In this document: piece by piece, positions 10,218-19,805 of the stretch
Numbering within the stretch: position 1 is the first letter of the stretch
Layout of the letters: each line of letters begins with the position of its first letter
Source: Melieria omissa
Lineage: Eukaryota > Arthropoda > Insecta > Diptera > Ulidiidae
Direction: 5' to 3'
Assembly (NCBI GenBank): GCA_963971225.1
Contig: OZ020269.1
Span: 39,577,264 to 39,641,263 of the forward strand
Length of the DNA stretch: 64,000 bases
Made by a program: the position numbers and the translations under genes
The notes under the pieces: model-generated
What the model was told of the DNA's origin: nothing
Database searches by the model: none
What the model saw: the letters and a program-made list of their open reading frames with translations, nothing else

Positions 10218-11701
10218 TCAGTCCTGCGCTTGTTGGCTGGGCCTCTACTGTCAGTATTACTCGCTTCAGGCGATTGCGAACGAGAACGGGAACGCCTCTT
10301 TCGTTGGCGGCAGTCTCGTGCTATGTGACCCTGCTTGCCACATGTCCAGCAAACAACTTTAGAGACAACCCGTGGCCTGCCCGGTGTCTCAGAGCTTATG
10401 GCCTGGATCGAAATTTCGCTGTCTGGCTGGATTTGGCGTATCCTTGCAGGTGCATACCGAGCGCCTCCAATCCATGTCGCCTCATATGTCATCGCGCTGG
10501 TCACCGTTTCCTTGTATGTCGCCTTGCCCATCATCAACGCACTGCGACGTGTCTCGGGGTCATGAAGACCTTCAATTAACGACTCAATCTTCATCCTCTC
10601 GAGATCATCAGCCCCGAATTTTGGGTAGCACAACTGTACGAGCCGCTCAATATCTGCTGCATATGTCTGCAGCGCCTCGCTGGCTCTCTGCCTGCGGTTC
10701 TTCAGCTCACAGTAGTACAGCGTATGGTTGTGCTCGTTGCTGTACTTCACTGCCAACGCTCTCATTACGGCCTCGTAATCACTTCTCGAACATTCCGGAA
10801 CTGATTTCATTACCTCAGCCGCAGGACCTTTCAGCGCCAGAGCCAATCTCCGACCCTTCCTGATATCGGTCCACTGATTTTCCAAAGCAGCTAAGTCGAA
10901 TTGCAGTTTAAATGTATCGAACGGCGTAGCACCATCATAAGTAGGCACTTCTGTTCGGGTGGCGAAACTTTCCGGAACCGGCGGCAAACATTCTCGTGGC
11001 TGTACTTCTCTAAGCCGCTCGTCGATTTTTCTGTTTACCGAATCCTCCAGACTGTCAACTCGTTTGTCTAAATGTTCTACTCGCGTCTCCAGGTGCTCAA
11101 CTTTCACATTAATCCTGTTCGAAATCTCTTCCACTTTCAGCTCCAAGCGCGCAGAATTTTCCTGAAGCTTGGTTTCCATTCGCTCTGCTACTTCTCGGTT
11201 CGTAGTTTCGATTTTTGCGGAAATTTCCTGATTCGTAGTTTCCAGTTTCGCTGCCATTTGCGCCGAAAGTTCCTGATTCGCGGTTTCCAGTTTCGTTGCC
11301 ATTTGCGCCGAAAGTTCCTGATTCGCGGTTTCCAGTTTCGTTGCCATTTGCGCCGACATTTCGCGATTTTCATTTTCCATTTTGGCTGCCATTTCACGGT
11401 TGGAAGTCTCAAACATGCCTTTAAGTGCAACCATTAACTGGCTCATGTCCATTGCTTGTGGTGGCGTAGCCGCTGCAGCTGTACTTTGCATCGACGCAGC
11501 ACCAGCAGGCGATTCCTCCACCTTGGCCGACGCCTCTTGTTCCTGCGTTCCGAACTCGTGTGCAGCCCAATCAATGCCTCTTGATTCACACGCTTCTCGC
11601 AAACGCAGCTGCAACTCCACCTTACCGCCAGCAGTCGGCAAATTCCAGGCAGCCAGCTCCTTCTTCAGCTGGTCAACCTTCAGCAGCTCCAGTTTAACCA
11701 T
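10196..11701 (-). CDS. gag: Gypsy gag with SAP motif, coiled coil and CCHC knuckle
   Basis: 501 residues from ATG at 11701, 63 bases inside the 5' LTR. Residues about 5-40 (LKVDQLKKELAAWNLPTAGG and on) look like a SAP DNA-binding helix-turn-helix. Residues about 95-240 form a long charged coiled coil containing repeats of 15 residues (ATKLETANQELSAQM), visible in the DNA as 45-bp tandem copies near 11225-11360. The capsid-like region follows (FDTFKLQFDLAA through ERLVQLCYPKFG). Near residue 455 is one zinc knuckle, CWTCGKQGHIARDC, then a basic RS-rich tail. This is the structural protein that packages element RNA. The frame is intact and ends TTA AAC TAA, the last two sense codons forming part of a frameshift heptamer. 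Confidence 0.93.
   Translation of the reverse strand: MVKLELLKVDQLKKELAAWNLPTAGGKVELQLRLREACESRGIDWAAHEFGTQEQEASAKVEESPAGAASMQSTAAAATPPQAMDMSQLMVALKGMFETSNREMAAKMENENREMSAQMATKLETANQELSAQMATKLETANQELSAQMAAKLETTNQEISAKIETTNREVAERMETKLQENSARLELKVEEISNRINVKVEHLETRVEHLDKRVDSLEDSVNRKIDERLREVQPRECLPPVPESFATRTEVPTYDGATPFDTFKLQFDLAALENQWTDIRKGRRLALALKGPAAEVMKSVPECSRSDYEAVMRALAVKYSNEHNHTLYYCELKNRRQRASEALQTYAADIERLVQLCYPKFGADDLERMKIESLIEGLHDPETRRSALMMGKATYKETVTSAMTYEATWIGGARYAPARIRQIQPDSEISIQAISSETPGRPRVVSKVVCWTCGKQGHIARDCRQRKRRSRSRSQSPEASNTDSRGPANKRRTEDDESLN
10199..10205 (-). promoter_or_regulatory. Probable -1 ribosomal frameshift site GTTAAAC
   Basis: In gag phase the end reads G TTA AAC TAA. G-TTA-AAC follows the X-XXY-YYZ layout closely enough that the same heptamer is known as a functional -1 site (for example in arterivirus ORF1a/1b). 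Slipping one base back gives GTT AAA C.., which is exactly the open protease frame. The stop codon directly after the heptamer and the 22-base overlap make the arrangement hard to explain by chance. A downstream stimulatory stem was not worked out. Confidence 0.75.
11225..11370 (-). repeat. 45-bp coding tandem repeats in gag
   Basis: Copies of a 45-bp unit with the core CATTTGCGCCGAAAGTTCC (plus-strand sense), two of them adjacent and nearly identical and the flanking ones diverged. They keep the reading frame and lengthen the coiled coil by 15 residues each. Confidence 0.8.
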
Positions 11702-11743
11702 GTTTCCGTTTTTATAATTTTATTTTACTTTCAGTAATACAAT

Positions 11744-11761
11744 CCCCAATTTCTGACACCA
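11744..11761 (-). other. Gypsy primer-binding site
   Basis: Two bases inside the 5' LTR, element sense reads TGGTGTCAGAAATTGGGG. TGG plus TGTCAGAA suits the 3' end of a dipteran tRNA-Leu (acceptor stem starting GTCAG). The tRNA assignment is from general knowledge and not tested. Confidence 0.6.
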
Positions 11762-11763
11762 AA

Positions 11764-12197
11764 TGTTACGAATTTCCCCAGTTCGTTATCGACGGTTCGT
11801 TTTGATTGTATTTGAAAATAAAACAACTTCAGTTATCCGGCGCAACGTAGTCAAAACTAACAATCGCTTTATTTACAGAATTCACACTTCGCTTGTATCT
11901 ACACTTGTTACCACTTTGCTTGCTTAACACAGACTCGACCCCTTGCGCTGCCACTGCTGCTTTTATACCACTTTCCTTATCGCGCCGAAGTTTCTTGCAC
12001 TTCTAATTGGAAAGCGCTCGACCATTCTCGCACAGCCCATTTCTTCGAGAACCATCCTTGCCATATCGGACTATACCAAGCGAATTTATAACAGTTTTGC
12101 TGTACTTCACAGTGCATGCCTAAAAGTATGCTTGGAAAACATTCGTGCGGAGAAAAGCATTTCTGTACAGTGCGGCACAGAATTTCTCATCGTATCA
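11764..12197 (-). repeat. Gypsy 5' LTR
   Basis: 434 bp, TG...CA, same sequence as 6206-6639 apart from G at 12172. Followed on the right by the ATAC target duplication (12198-12201). Confidence 0.95.
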
Positions 12198-12201
12198 ATA
12201 C

Positions 12202-12602
12202 TTTATGCTAGGAGCCGCGCTGTAGGCGGTGTTTAATGATCTAAACATCCTGGGGCCACATGCACTCGTGTATTTATGAGACCCCCGGAGCTCCATTAGG
12301 GCTAAGATGGCTCGTGGAATGATGGTCCAAAATTAGAGTCCACACATCTTGCTGGCCTGAATCCTTGGTTCGCATTTCCATTGCCTCTTGCTGCTGTCAT
12401 GAGTGAGGGTATAACTCATATGCGGAAGAGACGTGCTGTCGAGGCGATGCGAGCGAATCCGACATAAATCCAGCGCTCGTCGTATATGGCTTGCAGCTGA
12501 CTGGGGGTGACTGTTGCGTAGGGGTTGCGTACCTGAAGAACTCGTCTGACGATTTGATTCTAAAAGTCAATAATCCAATTCGATTAAATATGAATATACC
12601 GT
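12202..12602. other. Right flank of Gypsy insertion, unidentified GC-richer DNA
   Basis: The stretch to about 12550 is richer in GC than the DNA around it and includes GCTAAGATGGCTCGTGGAATG. I recognise no protein or transposon in it. It may belong with the similarly GC-rich left flank at 6060-6200. The last 60 bases are AT-rich and probably lie just past the Arf6 3' end. Confidence 0.35.
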
Positions 12603-12620
12603 TTTATTTAAACATTTATT
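12603..12620 (-). terminator. Candidate Arf6 poly(A) signals
   Basis: Two AATAAA hexamers in minus-strand sense (12603-12608 and 12615-12620) lie about 190-205 bases downstream of the Arf6 stop, a plausible distance for a 3' UTR. Cleavage site not determined. Confidence 0.5.
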
Positions 12621-12807
12621 TACAAATAATTTATGACTGCTTAAGCCATCTAACGTACATATGTTGAATTCAATTTCAAACAAGCTTCGTTCTTTGTTGC
12701 CTTTAAAGTATATTTTACAAATTTTGCTTAAATTCTAATGTTGTTCTTCCTTTGCTAATAAGAATGATAAATATTTTGTTGATTTTTCAATTTCATTTAA
12801 ATTGCTT

Positions 12808-12950
12808 TCATAACTTATGATTGGAAGTGAGCCATGTTAGTCCTTCGTAAAGACCATCTCCGGTTGTAGCACATGAAGGCTGAACATACCAATTACGATC
12901 TCTTATTCTAGTTAATCCTAGTTTTTCCTGAATTTCATGTGGCTTCATTG
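12808..12950 (-). CDS. Arf6: Arf6 small GTPase, terminal coding exon
   Basis: Minus-strand sense, the exon opens after TTTTTTGCAG with CA then ATG AAG CCA, and reads in one frame to TGA (12808-12810). It encodes 46 residues from the Met, beginning [20 protein letters not shown] and ending TWLTSNHKL. These are the C-terminal residues of Arf6 (Drosophila Arf51F); Arf1-type proteins differ, notably in the last ten residues. SCATTGDG carries the CAT guanine-contact (G5) motif. The first two bases complete an Ala codon split by the intron, in line with the conserved LPDA-MKPHE order. Arf6 is a myristoylated GTPase of the plasma membrane and endosomes acting in membrane recycling and actin control. 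The exons for the remaining ~130 residues (P-loop, switches, NKQD) should lie to the right; I did not find them in this window, so the intron may be very long or continue outside. It is the one clear host gene here. Confidence 0.93.
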
Positions 12951-13303
12951 CTGCAAAAAATAAGAAATAACTATTAAAAACATGCTATTTTAACCGGAAA
13001 GAAATAATGCAATTATCAGCGAGCGTAACGCACAAACATTTGAAAGCCAAGGCATATGCTAAACCACTGACATTTTACAAACTAGGCAAAGCAATTATTA
13101 AATGCGCTTAAACACTCAGTAGATAAACAGTTTAAACTGTTTCACTAAAGCTCTGAGAAAATGTATTGAGTTTTTTATTAAAACAAAAATAAATAAAGAC
13201 ATTTCAGATAATGTCTACGCCTACAGCAGTTTGAAGATCGTACTTGCAAATACAAAACATTAAAATATTTGTTAGTCCGTTTCTCTCAATAAATATGGCA
13301 GAC
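12951..13303 (-). other. Arf6 intron, 3' portion
   Basis: Begins (minus sense) before the acceptor TTTTTTGCAG at 12951-12960. The sequence is AT-rich with no exon-like conservation. Everything to the right up to the next Arf6 exon, wherever that is, would also be intron; this is inferred from the missing upstream exons. Confidence 0.5.
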
Positions 13304-13574
13304 TAGCCTATTTCCACTGAGCGCTCAACTTAAGGACTCTGTTAAATTTGAGAACTGTCAAGCGTTTCCACCGGAATCGAGTTAAATGCAACAGCTGTTT
13401 TTTGTTTACATTTTCATTTGGTCAAGCCAAATTCTGCATTTATTTCTGGGCAGCCACAGCTTACCCATCGCCACCATCTCCTTGTATACGTATGTATGTT
13501 TCTTGTAGCCCCTCTACTGCATGAAAACCACTCTGCTTTCCTTCTCAACAGTCTAGGAATGTCTGCGTTTTCAT

Positions 13575-13657
13575 ATTTGTGAAAATTTATTTCATTTATG
13601 AAAATTTATTTCATTTATGAAAACTTATTTCATTTGCCAATGTTTATTTCATTTGTG
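13575..13657. repeat. 19-bp tandem repeat
   Basis: About four copies of GAAAATTTATTTCATTTAT, the last two diverged. Confidence 0.8.
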
Positions 13658-13830
13658 ACAGTTGTCATCTGATTGATATCAGAGCTGTCTGAATTTTTAA
13701 TGTCGAACGCAATTCAAATCCCTTCTTTCGTTTGTGTTCGTACGGCTCTTGCAGCGCCTGAAAGCATGCTATCAAAATTTGTATATTTGTGAGTATTGCT
13801 CCCCTATGTTAACATAACATTTTCTATTAA

Positions 13831-14431
13831 GGCAGGTTCTCACCTTGTGGATCCGAAAAAGTGCACTTTTTTTAGGAATTGTTTTTGAGAAAACGGTTAA
13901 AGATAAAACGTTGAAAATTTTTTCTTGATGTGAACACACATTTTTTTAGAGAATACAATTTTCTAAATTGAATGAATCAAAAAAGGGGGGGAGGGGGCGT
14001 CCATCAGTGGCGGCATGTCGCAACCGCTACCGCTAAATGAAATGAAATGAAAATTACAAAAGTTATGAGGTTTTGAAAAAAAAATTACGATTTTCGCATT
14101 TTTTTGTTCACTTATTATTTTTTTTAAATAAACAATTTTCAATATTTTTGGCTGATCGTAGTTCGTTTGTTAGAAAAAACGATTGGTGACGATTGGTTCA
14201 TTCCAGCGCCTTCAATCACTTCCGTTAGGTCCGAAAATGTGGTTCTCAGAAAATCGCGTTTAAAGTTTAAAGCGCGCTCGGCCGGTGCTCCACACTGCTC
14301 TATGTAACGGTCTGTAACTTTTGTAATTTTTCAGATTTTGATCTTAAATTTCTGGAGCACATTTGTGGAATATATATCTACACGATAAGGCAAAAAAAAA
14401 TTTTTTTTCCCCCACAAGGTGAGAACCTGCC
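13831..14431. mobile_element. TTAA-flanked MITE, 601 bp
   Basis: Both ends read GGCAGGTTCTCACCTTGTGG inward, a perfect 20-bp terminal inverted repeat, and the element is bordered by TTAA on each side (13827-13830 and 14432-14435). TTAA duplication is the signature of piggyBac-type transposases. The interior is AT-rich and non-coding, with long A and T runs. The left border of the tandem duplication (14401) falls inside its right end. Confidence 0.8.
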
Positions 14432-15392
14432 TTAAGCTATGGTCCCACGATTGCCGCAAATGCGCCGATCATAGCCCGATCTGGTCGGGCATTGACTACG
14501 CAGAAATTGTCAATTGAGCAAAACGTTTTTTATTTGGAACACACGATTGCCCTAACTTCGACAAATTTTGTCGGCTCAACCTAGCGAGCAGAAATATTGC
14601 GCCAAACGATTTCATAGGTAGGTCACACGATTGCCCGAATCGAAACAAAAATTGAAAAAAATTTTCAAAATATTTCAAAGCACCGACAAAATTTGTCGGC
14701 CCCTATGGTTGGCGCTCGAGTTGCCGACAAAATTCGGCTCAATTTTTATTTTTTTCTCTGTAAACGGCAAAACTGAGTTTTGATAAAAAACTTTCACTTT
14801 GATAAAAAACAATTGTATGTGAATTTGAGCATTTAAATGCGATGTCAAACTGCAGTTAAGCGTAAACTGCAGTTAAGGCCCAGTGGAAATAGCCTATTAG
14901 AATAAATCGTTGCATTTAAGTCTATCAGGCATGTAATAGAAATCATTTTCGTACGAAATATCAAACAAAATCGATTTGACCTGTGATATGTTCCGTTTTC
15001 AATTTCGAACTTGAAATCGTACGAATTGAATGAACGAATGAAAATTTTTTGACTTTCAGTTTCGTGTTCCACGCATCAAAATTAGTCTAGAAAATACTTT
15101 CATTTGTAGGTGCATTTTTCGTGTCGATTAGTGTACTTGAAACTTACATACTTTCACGCATGAAGCAACGATATAAAATATGCATATATTTATATATACA
15201 CTAGTCAGAATAAGTTTGCGTACAGGCAAGTCTAAATTATGTTATGATTAATTTTGACCTCAAAAATTGGTTCACTGTTTATAAAAACTTCTCCAGATTT
15301 TTCATATATGCCGTAACTTCTTAACAACTTTTTGTTCTGTTTTAGATGAATTAAAATAATAATTTTCCATGTATTCGTATTTATTGACAATA

Positions 15393-16118
15393 CCAGGTAT
15401 GCGCCTATGAAACCGGTAACGACATCTAGCGGTAAATAGCCGAATATTTATAAACTTCGGAACCGTACCAAATGTCATGTTTACTTCTTCTGTCATATGT
15501 CAACAATATTCAGTTCACAATTTGTCAAGTTTCATCCAACAACGCATTGTTTGACGCTCCGGAAAATGTCGGATTACGGGCCTACAAATTACGATTTGCG
15601 GACACAGTTAATTTTGTGTTACCATTTGACCTTCTAAAACCTGGTGAAACGGTTAACGGTGAACGTTACCAACAACAATTGGCCGATTTGAACCGTGCTA
15701 TACGCCAAAAACGCCCAGAATATGAAGCCAGGCAACACAAAGTGATTTTCCTCGATGACAACGCACCACCACACCGCACTAGAGCCACCAAAGAATTGGT
15801 TGCATCGTACAACTGGGAAGCTCTTGCTCATGCGGCTTACTCACCAGACTTGGCGCCTTCGGATTATCACATGTTCGCATCGATGGGCCACGCATTAACG
15901 GAACGGCGCTTCAATTCTCACGCAGAAGTAAAAAAATGGATCGATGATTGGTTTCAGGCAAAAGACGAAACATGTTTTTGGTGAGGATTCCATAAATTGC
16001 CTGAGAGATGGGAAAAATGTGTAGCTAGCGATGGCCATTACTTTGAAGAATAAAATTGTAATCATTTCCTCACAATAAACGTGTTTTTTCAAAAATAATT
16101 ACCGGTTTCATAGGTATA
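15393..16118 (+). pseudogene. Mariner (DD34D) relic, N-terminal half deleted
   Basis: The left end CCAGGTATGCGCCTATGAAA follows TA, and CTATGAAACCGGTAA recurs inverted near 16099-16118, though the outer bases of the right end are lost. The frame at 15472-15984 holds the C-terminal half of a mariner transposase: LKPGETVNGERYQQQL, then FLDDNAPPHRT with the second catalytic Asp, and SPDLAPSDYHMF with the third, 34 residues apart as in mariners. The helix-turn-helix region and first Asp are missing; the frame's first ~50 residues are unrelated. An internally deleted, inactive copy. Confidence 0.85.
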
Positions 16119-16132
16119 CTCACAAAACGGTG

Positions 16133-17010
16133 CAGAATAAGTTTGCGTACAAAACTAATAAAGGGAATTTCCAGTTATGCTTTTTATTTTTTTGGCGAAT
16201 TTGTATTCCATTGATCAGTAAACGGACTTGTAAATTATTTGGAACCGTATAAGTGCTTGAATTTTTATAGAAAGCAATAGAATCCAACAGAAAAAAATTG
16301 GAATGGATAATCTTACTTACACTTTCCAAAATTAACAAAAAATTTCATGAAATTAGGGAAAGTTTTGGGAAAGCACATTCGTCATTTCAAAAAGCCATCT
16401 TAAATCTCGAAAAAAACCAGAAAATCTTGCTTCGTTACTACGATCTGGCCATTTTCTTAATCTACCCGAGCAAGAGTATTATATAGTTTGCGATCAGTGC
16501 ACCATAATTTAAGGCTAGGTGCATCCAATATCTTCAGAAATGTACAGACATATTTTATAAAACCCAGTAGCAGCGACTTTATAAGAAAAGTCCTGAAAAA
16601 ACATATTTTCCCTACATAACAGCATGTAAGAAGCCCATATTTAGCTTACTTACAAGGAGCACAGAATTGCTTTCGTAAAAGAGCCCATCAAAGAGTCTAG
16701 AAAAACGGATTTCCGGGACGATATGTTGTTATCTATAGAAAGTGGGACGATTCATTATTCTCTGATAATGGTTTCGCATATTTGGCATTAAAAGGCATCA
16801 ACTAATTGAAGAGGATCGTGTTAATAACAAAAATCTGAAATTAACAGTGAAGCATAGCATATGTGGGGATCTGATATGGGGCTGCATGTCAGGAAAAGGA
16901 AAAGGAGTTATCAGGCTGTCTTTTTTATTCAGAAATGCCTCCGGGGGCCAAGGTTTCAAAACTTTTGATAAGGTTCCAGCTTTCTTTTCAACCTTAGAGC
17001 GCAATGCATA
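16133..17010 (+). pseudogene. Tc1-like transposase relic
   Basis: Starts with CAGAATAAGTTTGCGTACA, a 19-base terminus that also occurs, in the same orientation, at 15206-15224. LSKINKKFHEI and following residues near 16310-16400 fit the N-terminal region, and LKLTVKHSICGDLIWGCMSG near 16838-16900 fits the Tc1 block that contains the VMVWGCxS motif. Stops and frame shifts lie between. No matching right terminus was found. Confidence 0.65.
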
Positions 17011-17092
17011 CGATGCGAAACTATGTTTGCGTAGTCATTGCCCGACCAGATCGGCGCATTTGCGGCAATCGTGGGACCTTAGCTTTACTCTA

Positions 17093-17227
17093 AAGTACGA
17101 GCCTAAATATGCCTGTGAAAGCATTCAAGCATAGCACAGGACAGAGTTCCTCATCGTTACAGTGCGAGCCTAAATATGCCTGTGAAAGCATTCAAGCATA
17201 GCACAGTGACAGAGTTCCTCATGTTAC
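17093..17227 (-). repeat. Duplicated LTR-tail-like fragment
   Basis: Two adjacent ~63-bp copies of a unit with GAGCCTAAATATGCCTGTGA, GCATAGCACAG and AGAGTTCCTCATCGTTACA. It resembles the end of the Gypsy LTR here (GCCTAAAAGTATGCTTGGAAAA ... CACAGAATTTCTCATCGTATCA), so it may be a fragment of a related LTR. The similarity is modest. Confidence 0.4.
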
Positions 17228-17249
17228 AGTATGTTTATATTTATATATA

Positions 17250-17970
17250 CAGTTGCGGTCAAAATAATAACATAGTAGTACGCGTACAACGAAAAGAAAA
17301 TTAAGAAAAAATAATCTGCTTTTCTTTACAAATATTTACTTTGTATTTTTTTTAACAAGTTATATGTGTTAATGCAATCATAAAACAAAACTTAAGAATT
17401 AAACTCAGTTTGGTTTGATTTCCATTAAATGCGCCAAAAGCTCCAAATTATGGACGGTCAAAAAAATAGTAGTTCGCTTTACTTTTATAAAAATTAAGCA
17501 AAAATTGTGTTTCATTTTAAAAGATTTAGTGGTTAAATAGTAATAACGTAATTTTTCTTCAAATTAATATTTAGTTGCGTGACTGTTGTTCGCTATTACT
17601 GCAGCACAGAGCCGATGCATTGAATTAACCAAATTTTCATATCTTTCTCTAGGGGCGTGGTCTACTGCTTCTCAAAGTTATTATTATTTAAAGAATTATT
17701 GTGAGCAACTGCTCTCTTCAGGTCACACCACAAATTTTTAATTGTATTGAAGTCTGGTGATTGTGCGAGCCATTCCATAACCCTAATCCTGCTCTTGCGA
17801 AGCCCCTTTCGTGCGACCTTGCTTGTATGCTTTAGGTTATAATCCTGTTGGAAGACCCAAAGCATTGGCGTTTTTTCACGGACATACGGAAGCACGATTT
17901 CCTGCAAGATTCGTACACATCGATCCATCGTTTTCTTGACCAAATAAATAGCGCCACCTCCATAAAACGT
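17250..17970 (-). pseudogene. Tc1-like (DD34E) transposon relic, minus strand
   Basis: One end reads CAGTTGCGGTCAAAATAATA, next to TA at 17248-17249. The minus frame at 17662-17943 is the C-terminal part of a Tc1 transposase: VFQQDYNLKHTSKVARKGL carries the second Asp and QSPDFNTIKNLW follows, with Lys where the catalytic Glu belongs (34 residues after the Asp). The N-terminal part is absent and the fragment abuts a different Tc1 relic near 17990. Inactive. Confidence 0.75.
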
Positions 17971-19065
17971 AAGACATACATTTATTAATTTAGGGAGAGA
18001 ATGCAGACCAATCCATTACATTAACATTTTTCGCGGCAAGCCAGTCCTTTACGCATCTAGTGTGAATGGCAGCGTTTTTTTCCCCCACAAGGTGAGAACC
18101 TGCCTTAAGCTATGGTCCCACGATTGCCGCAAATGCGCCGATCATAGCCCGATCTGGTCGGGCATTGACTACGCAGAAATTGTCAATTGAGCAAAACGTT
18201 TTTTATTTGGAACACACGATTGCCCTAACTTCGACAAATTTTGTCGGCTCAACCTAGCGAGCAGAAATATTGCGCCAAACGATTTCATAGGTAGGTCACA
18301 CGATTGCCCGAATCGAAACAAAAATTGAAAAAAATTTTCAAAATATTTCAAAGCACCGACAAAATTTGTCGGCCCCTATGGTTGGCGCTCGAGTTGCCGA
18401 CAAAATTCGGCTCAATTTTTATTTTTTTCTCTGTAAACGGCAAAACTGAGTTTTGATAAAAAACTTTCACTTTGATAAAAAACAATTGTATGTGAATTTG
18501 AGCATTTAAATGCGATGTCAAACTGCAGTTAAGCGTAAACTGCAGTTAAGGCCCAGTGGAAATAGCCTATTAGAATAAATCGTTGCATTTAAGTCTATCA
18601 GGCATGTAATAGAAATCATTTTCGTACGAAATATCAAACAAAATCGATTTGACCTGTGATATGTTCCGTTTTCAATTTCGAACTTGAAATCGTACGAATT
18701 GAATGAACGAATGAAAATTTTTTGACTTTCAGTTTCGTGTTCCACGCATCAAAATTAGTCTAGAAAATACTTTCATTTGTAGGTGCATTTTTCGTGTCGA
18801 TTAGTGTACTTGAAACTTACATACTTTCACGCATGAAGCAACGATATAAAATATGCATATATTTATATATACACTAGTCAGAATAAGTTTGCGTACAGGC
18901 AAGTCTAAATTATGTTATGATTAATTTTGACCTCAAAAATTGGTTCACTGTTTATAAAAACTTCTCCAGATTTTTCATATATGCCGTAACTTCTTAACAA
19001 CTTTTTGTTCTGTTTTAGATGAATTAAAATAATAATTTTCCATGTATTCGTATTTATTGACAATA

Positions 19066-19791
19066 CCAGGTATGCGCCTATGAAACCGGTAACGACATCT
19101 AGCGGTAAATAGCCGAATATTTATAAACTTCGGAACCGTACCAAATGTCATGTTTACTTCTTCTGTCATATGTCAACAATATTCAGTTCACAATTTGTCA
19201 AGTTTCATCCAACAACGCATTGTTTGACGCTCCGGAAAATGTCGGATTACGGGCCTACAAATTACGATTTGCGGACACAGTTAATTTTGTGTTACCATTT
19301 GACCTTCTAAAACCTGGTGAAACGGTTAACGGTGAACGTTACCAACAACAATTGGCCGATTTGAACCGTGCTATACGCCAAAAACGCCCAGAATATGAAG
19401 CCAGGCAACACAAAGTGATTTTCCTCGATGACAACGCACCACCACACCGCACTAGAGCCACCAAAGAATTGGTTGCATCGTACAACTGGGAAGCTCTTGC
19501 TCATGCGGCTTACTCACCAGACTTGGCGCCTTCGGATTATCACATGTTCGCATCGATGGGCCACGCATTAACGGAACGGCGCTTCAATTCTCACGCAGAA
19601 GTAAAAAAATGGATCGATGATTGGTTTCAGGCAAAAGACGAAACATGTTTTTGGTGAGGATTCCATAAATTGCCTGAGAGATGGGAAAAATGTGTAGCTA
19701 GCGATGGCCATTACTTTGAAGAATAAAATTGTAATCATTTCCTCACAATAAACGTGTTTTTTCAAAAATAATTACCGGTTTCATAGGTATA
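19066..19791 (+). pseudogene. Second copy of the mariner relic
   Basis: Copy of 15393-16118 by tandem duplication. The frame at 19145-19657 encodes the same 170 residues, with the second and third catalytic Asp of a DD34D transposase and no N-terminal domain. Confidence 0.85.
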
Positions 19792-19805
19792 CTCACAAAA
19801 CGGTG

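Larger units (their letters stand above)
6206..12197 (-). mobile_element. Gypsy (Metaviridae) LTR retrotransposon, nearly complete, defective
   Basis: The element is 5,992 bp on the minus strand, with 434-bp LTRs, order LTR, primer site, gag, protease, RT-RNase H-integrase, LTR. The 4-bp ATAC at 6202-6205 and 12198-12201 is its target-site duplication. The LTRs differ visibly at one site only (A at 6614, G at 12172), which points to recent insertion. There is no env frame: pol ends 11 bp before the 3' LTR. Two defects are visible: an in-frame stop at 9597-9599 between protease and RT, and a missing segment at the start of the integrase core. It therefore looks young but non-autonomous as it stands. 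Confidence 0.95.
13304..14896. mobile_element. Inverted-repeat element, host of a TTAA MITE
   Basis: TAGCCTATTTCCACTG at 13304-13319 recurs inverted at 14881-14896 with one mismatch, and the next bases on both sides share CTTAA-rich sequence. The interior contains the MITE at 13831-14431 and no transposase. Its right half is included in the 3,673-bp duplication, so an orphan right end also occurs at 18554-18569. It overlaps the inverted-repeat unit at 14434-17085 in an interleaved way that I cannot resolve. Confidence 0.45.
14434..17085. repeat. Inverted-repeat unit with ~65-75-bp ends
   Basis: The left arm (AAGCTATGGTCCCACGATTG onward, to about 14511) recurs inverted at about 17015-17085, including GCCGCAAATGCGCCGATC and TGGTCGGGCA. 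The left arm carries an extra 11 bases. Near 14690 is the perfect palindrome CCGACAAATTTGTCGG-like core. The unit encloses mariner and Tc1 relics that are probably later insertions. A second copy lies at 18107-20758 through the tandem duplication. Confidence 0.6.
14401..18073. repeat. Tandem duplication, first unit (3,673 bp)
   Basis: This segment and 18074-21746 are directly adjacent copies with a constant offset of 3,673. Every reading frame in the first has an identical counterpart in the second, and I saw no base differences in the stretches compared. The left border lies in a T run at the end of the 601-bp MITE; the right border lies inside a Tc1 transposase relic at GGCAGCG. The unit carries the 14434-17085 inverted-repeat unit, a mariner relic, two Tc1 relics and an LTR fragment. 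Confidence 0.95.

Noticed and set aside
9775..10362. 195-residue plus-strand ORF
   Set aside because: Antisense to the Gypsy protease and gag end; no domain.
6206..12197. Env-bearing errantivirus
   Set aside because: Pol ends 11 bp before the 3' LTR, so there is no room for an envelope gene.
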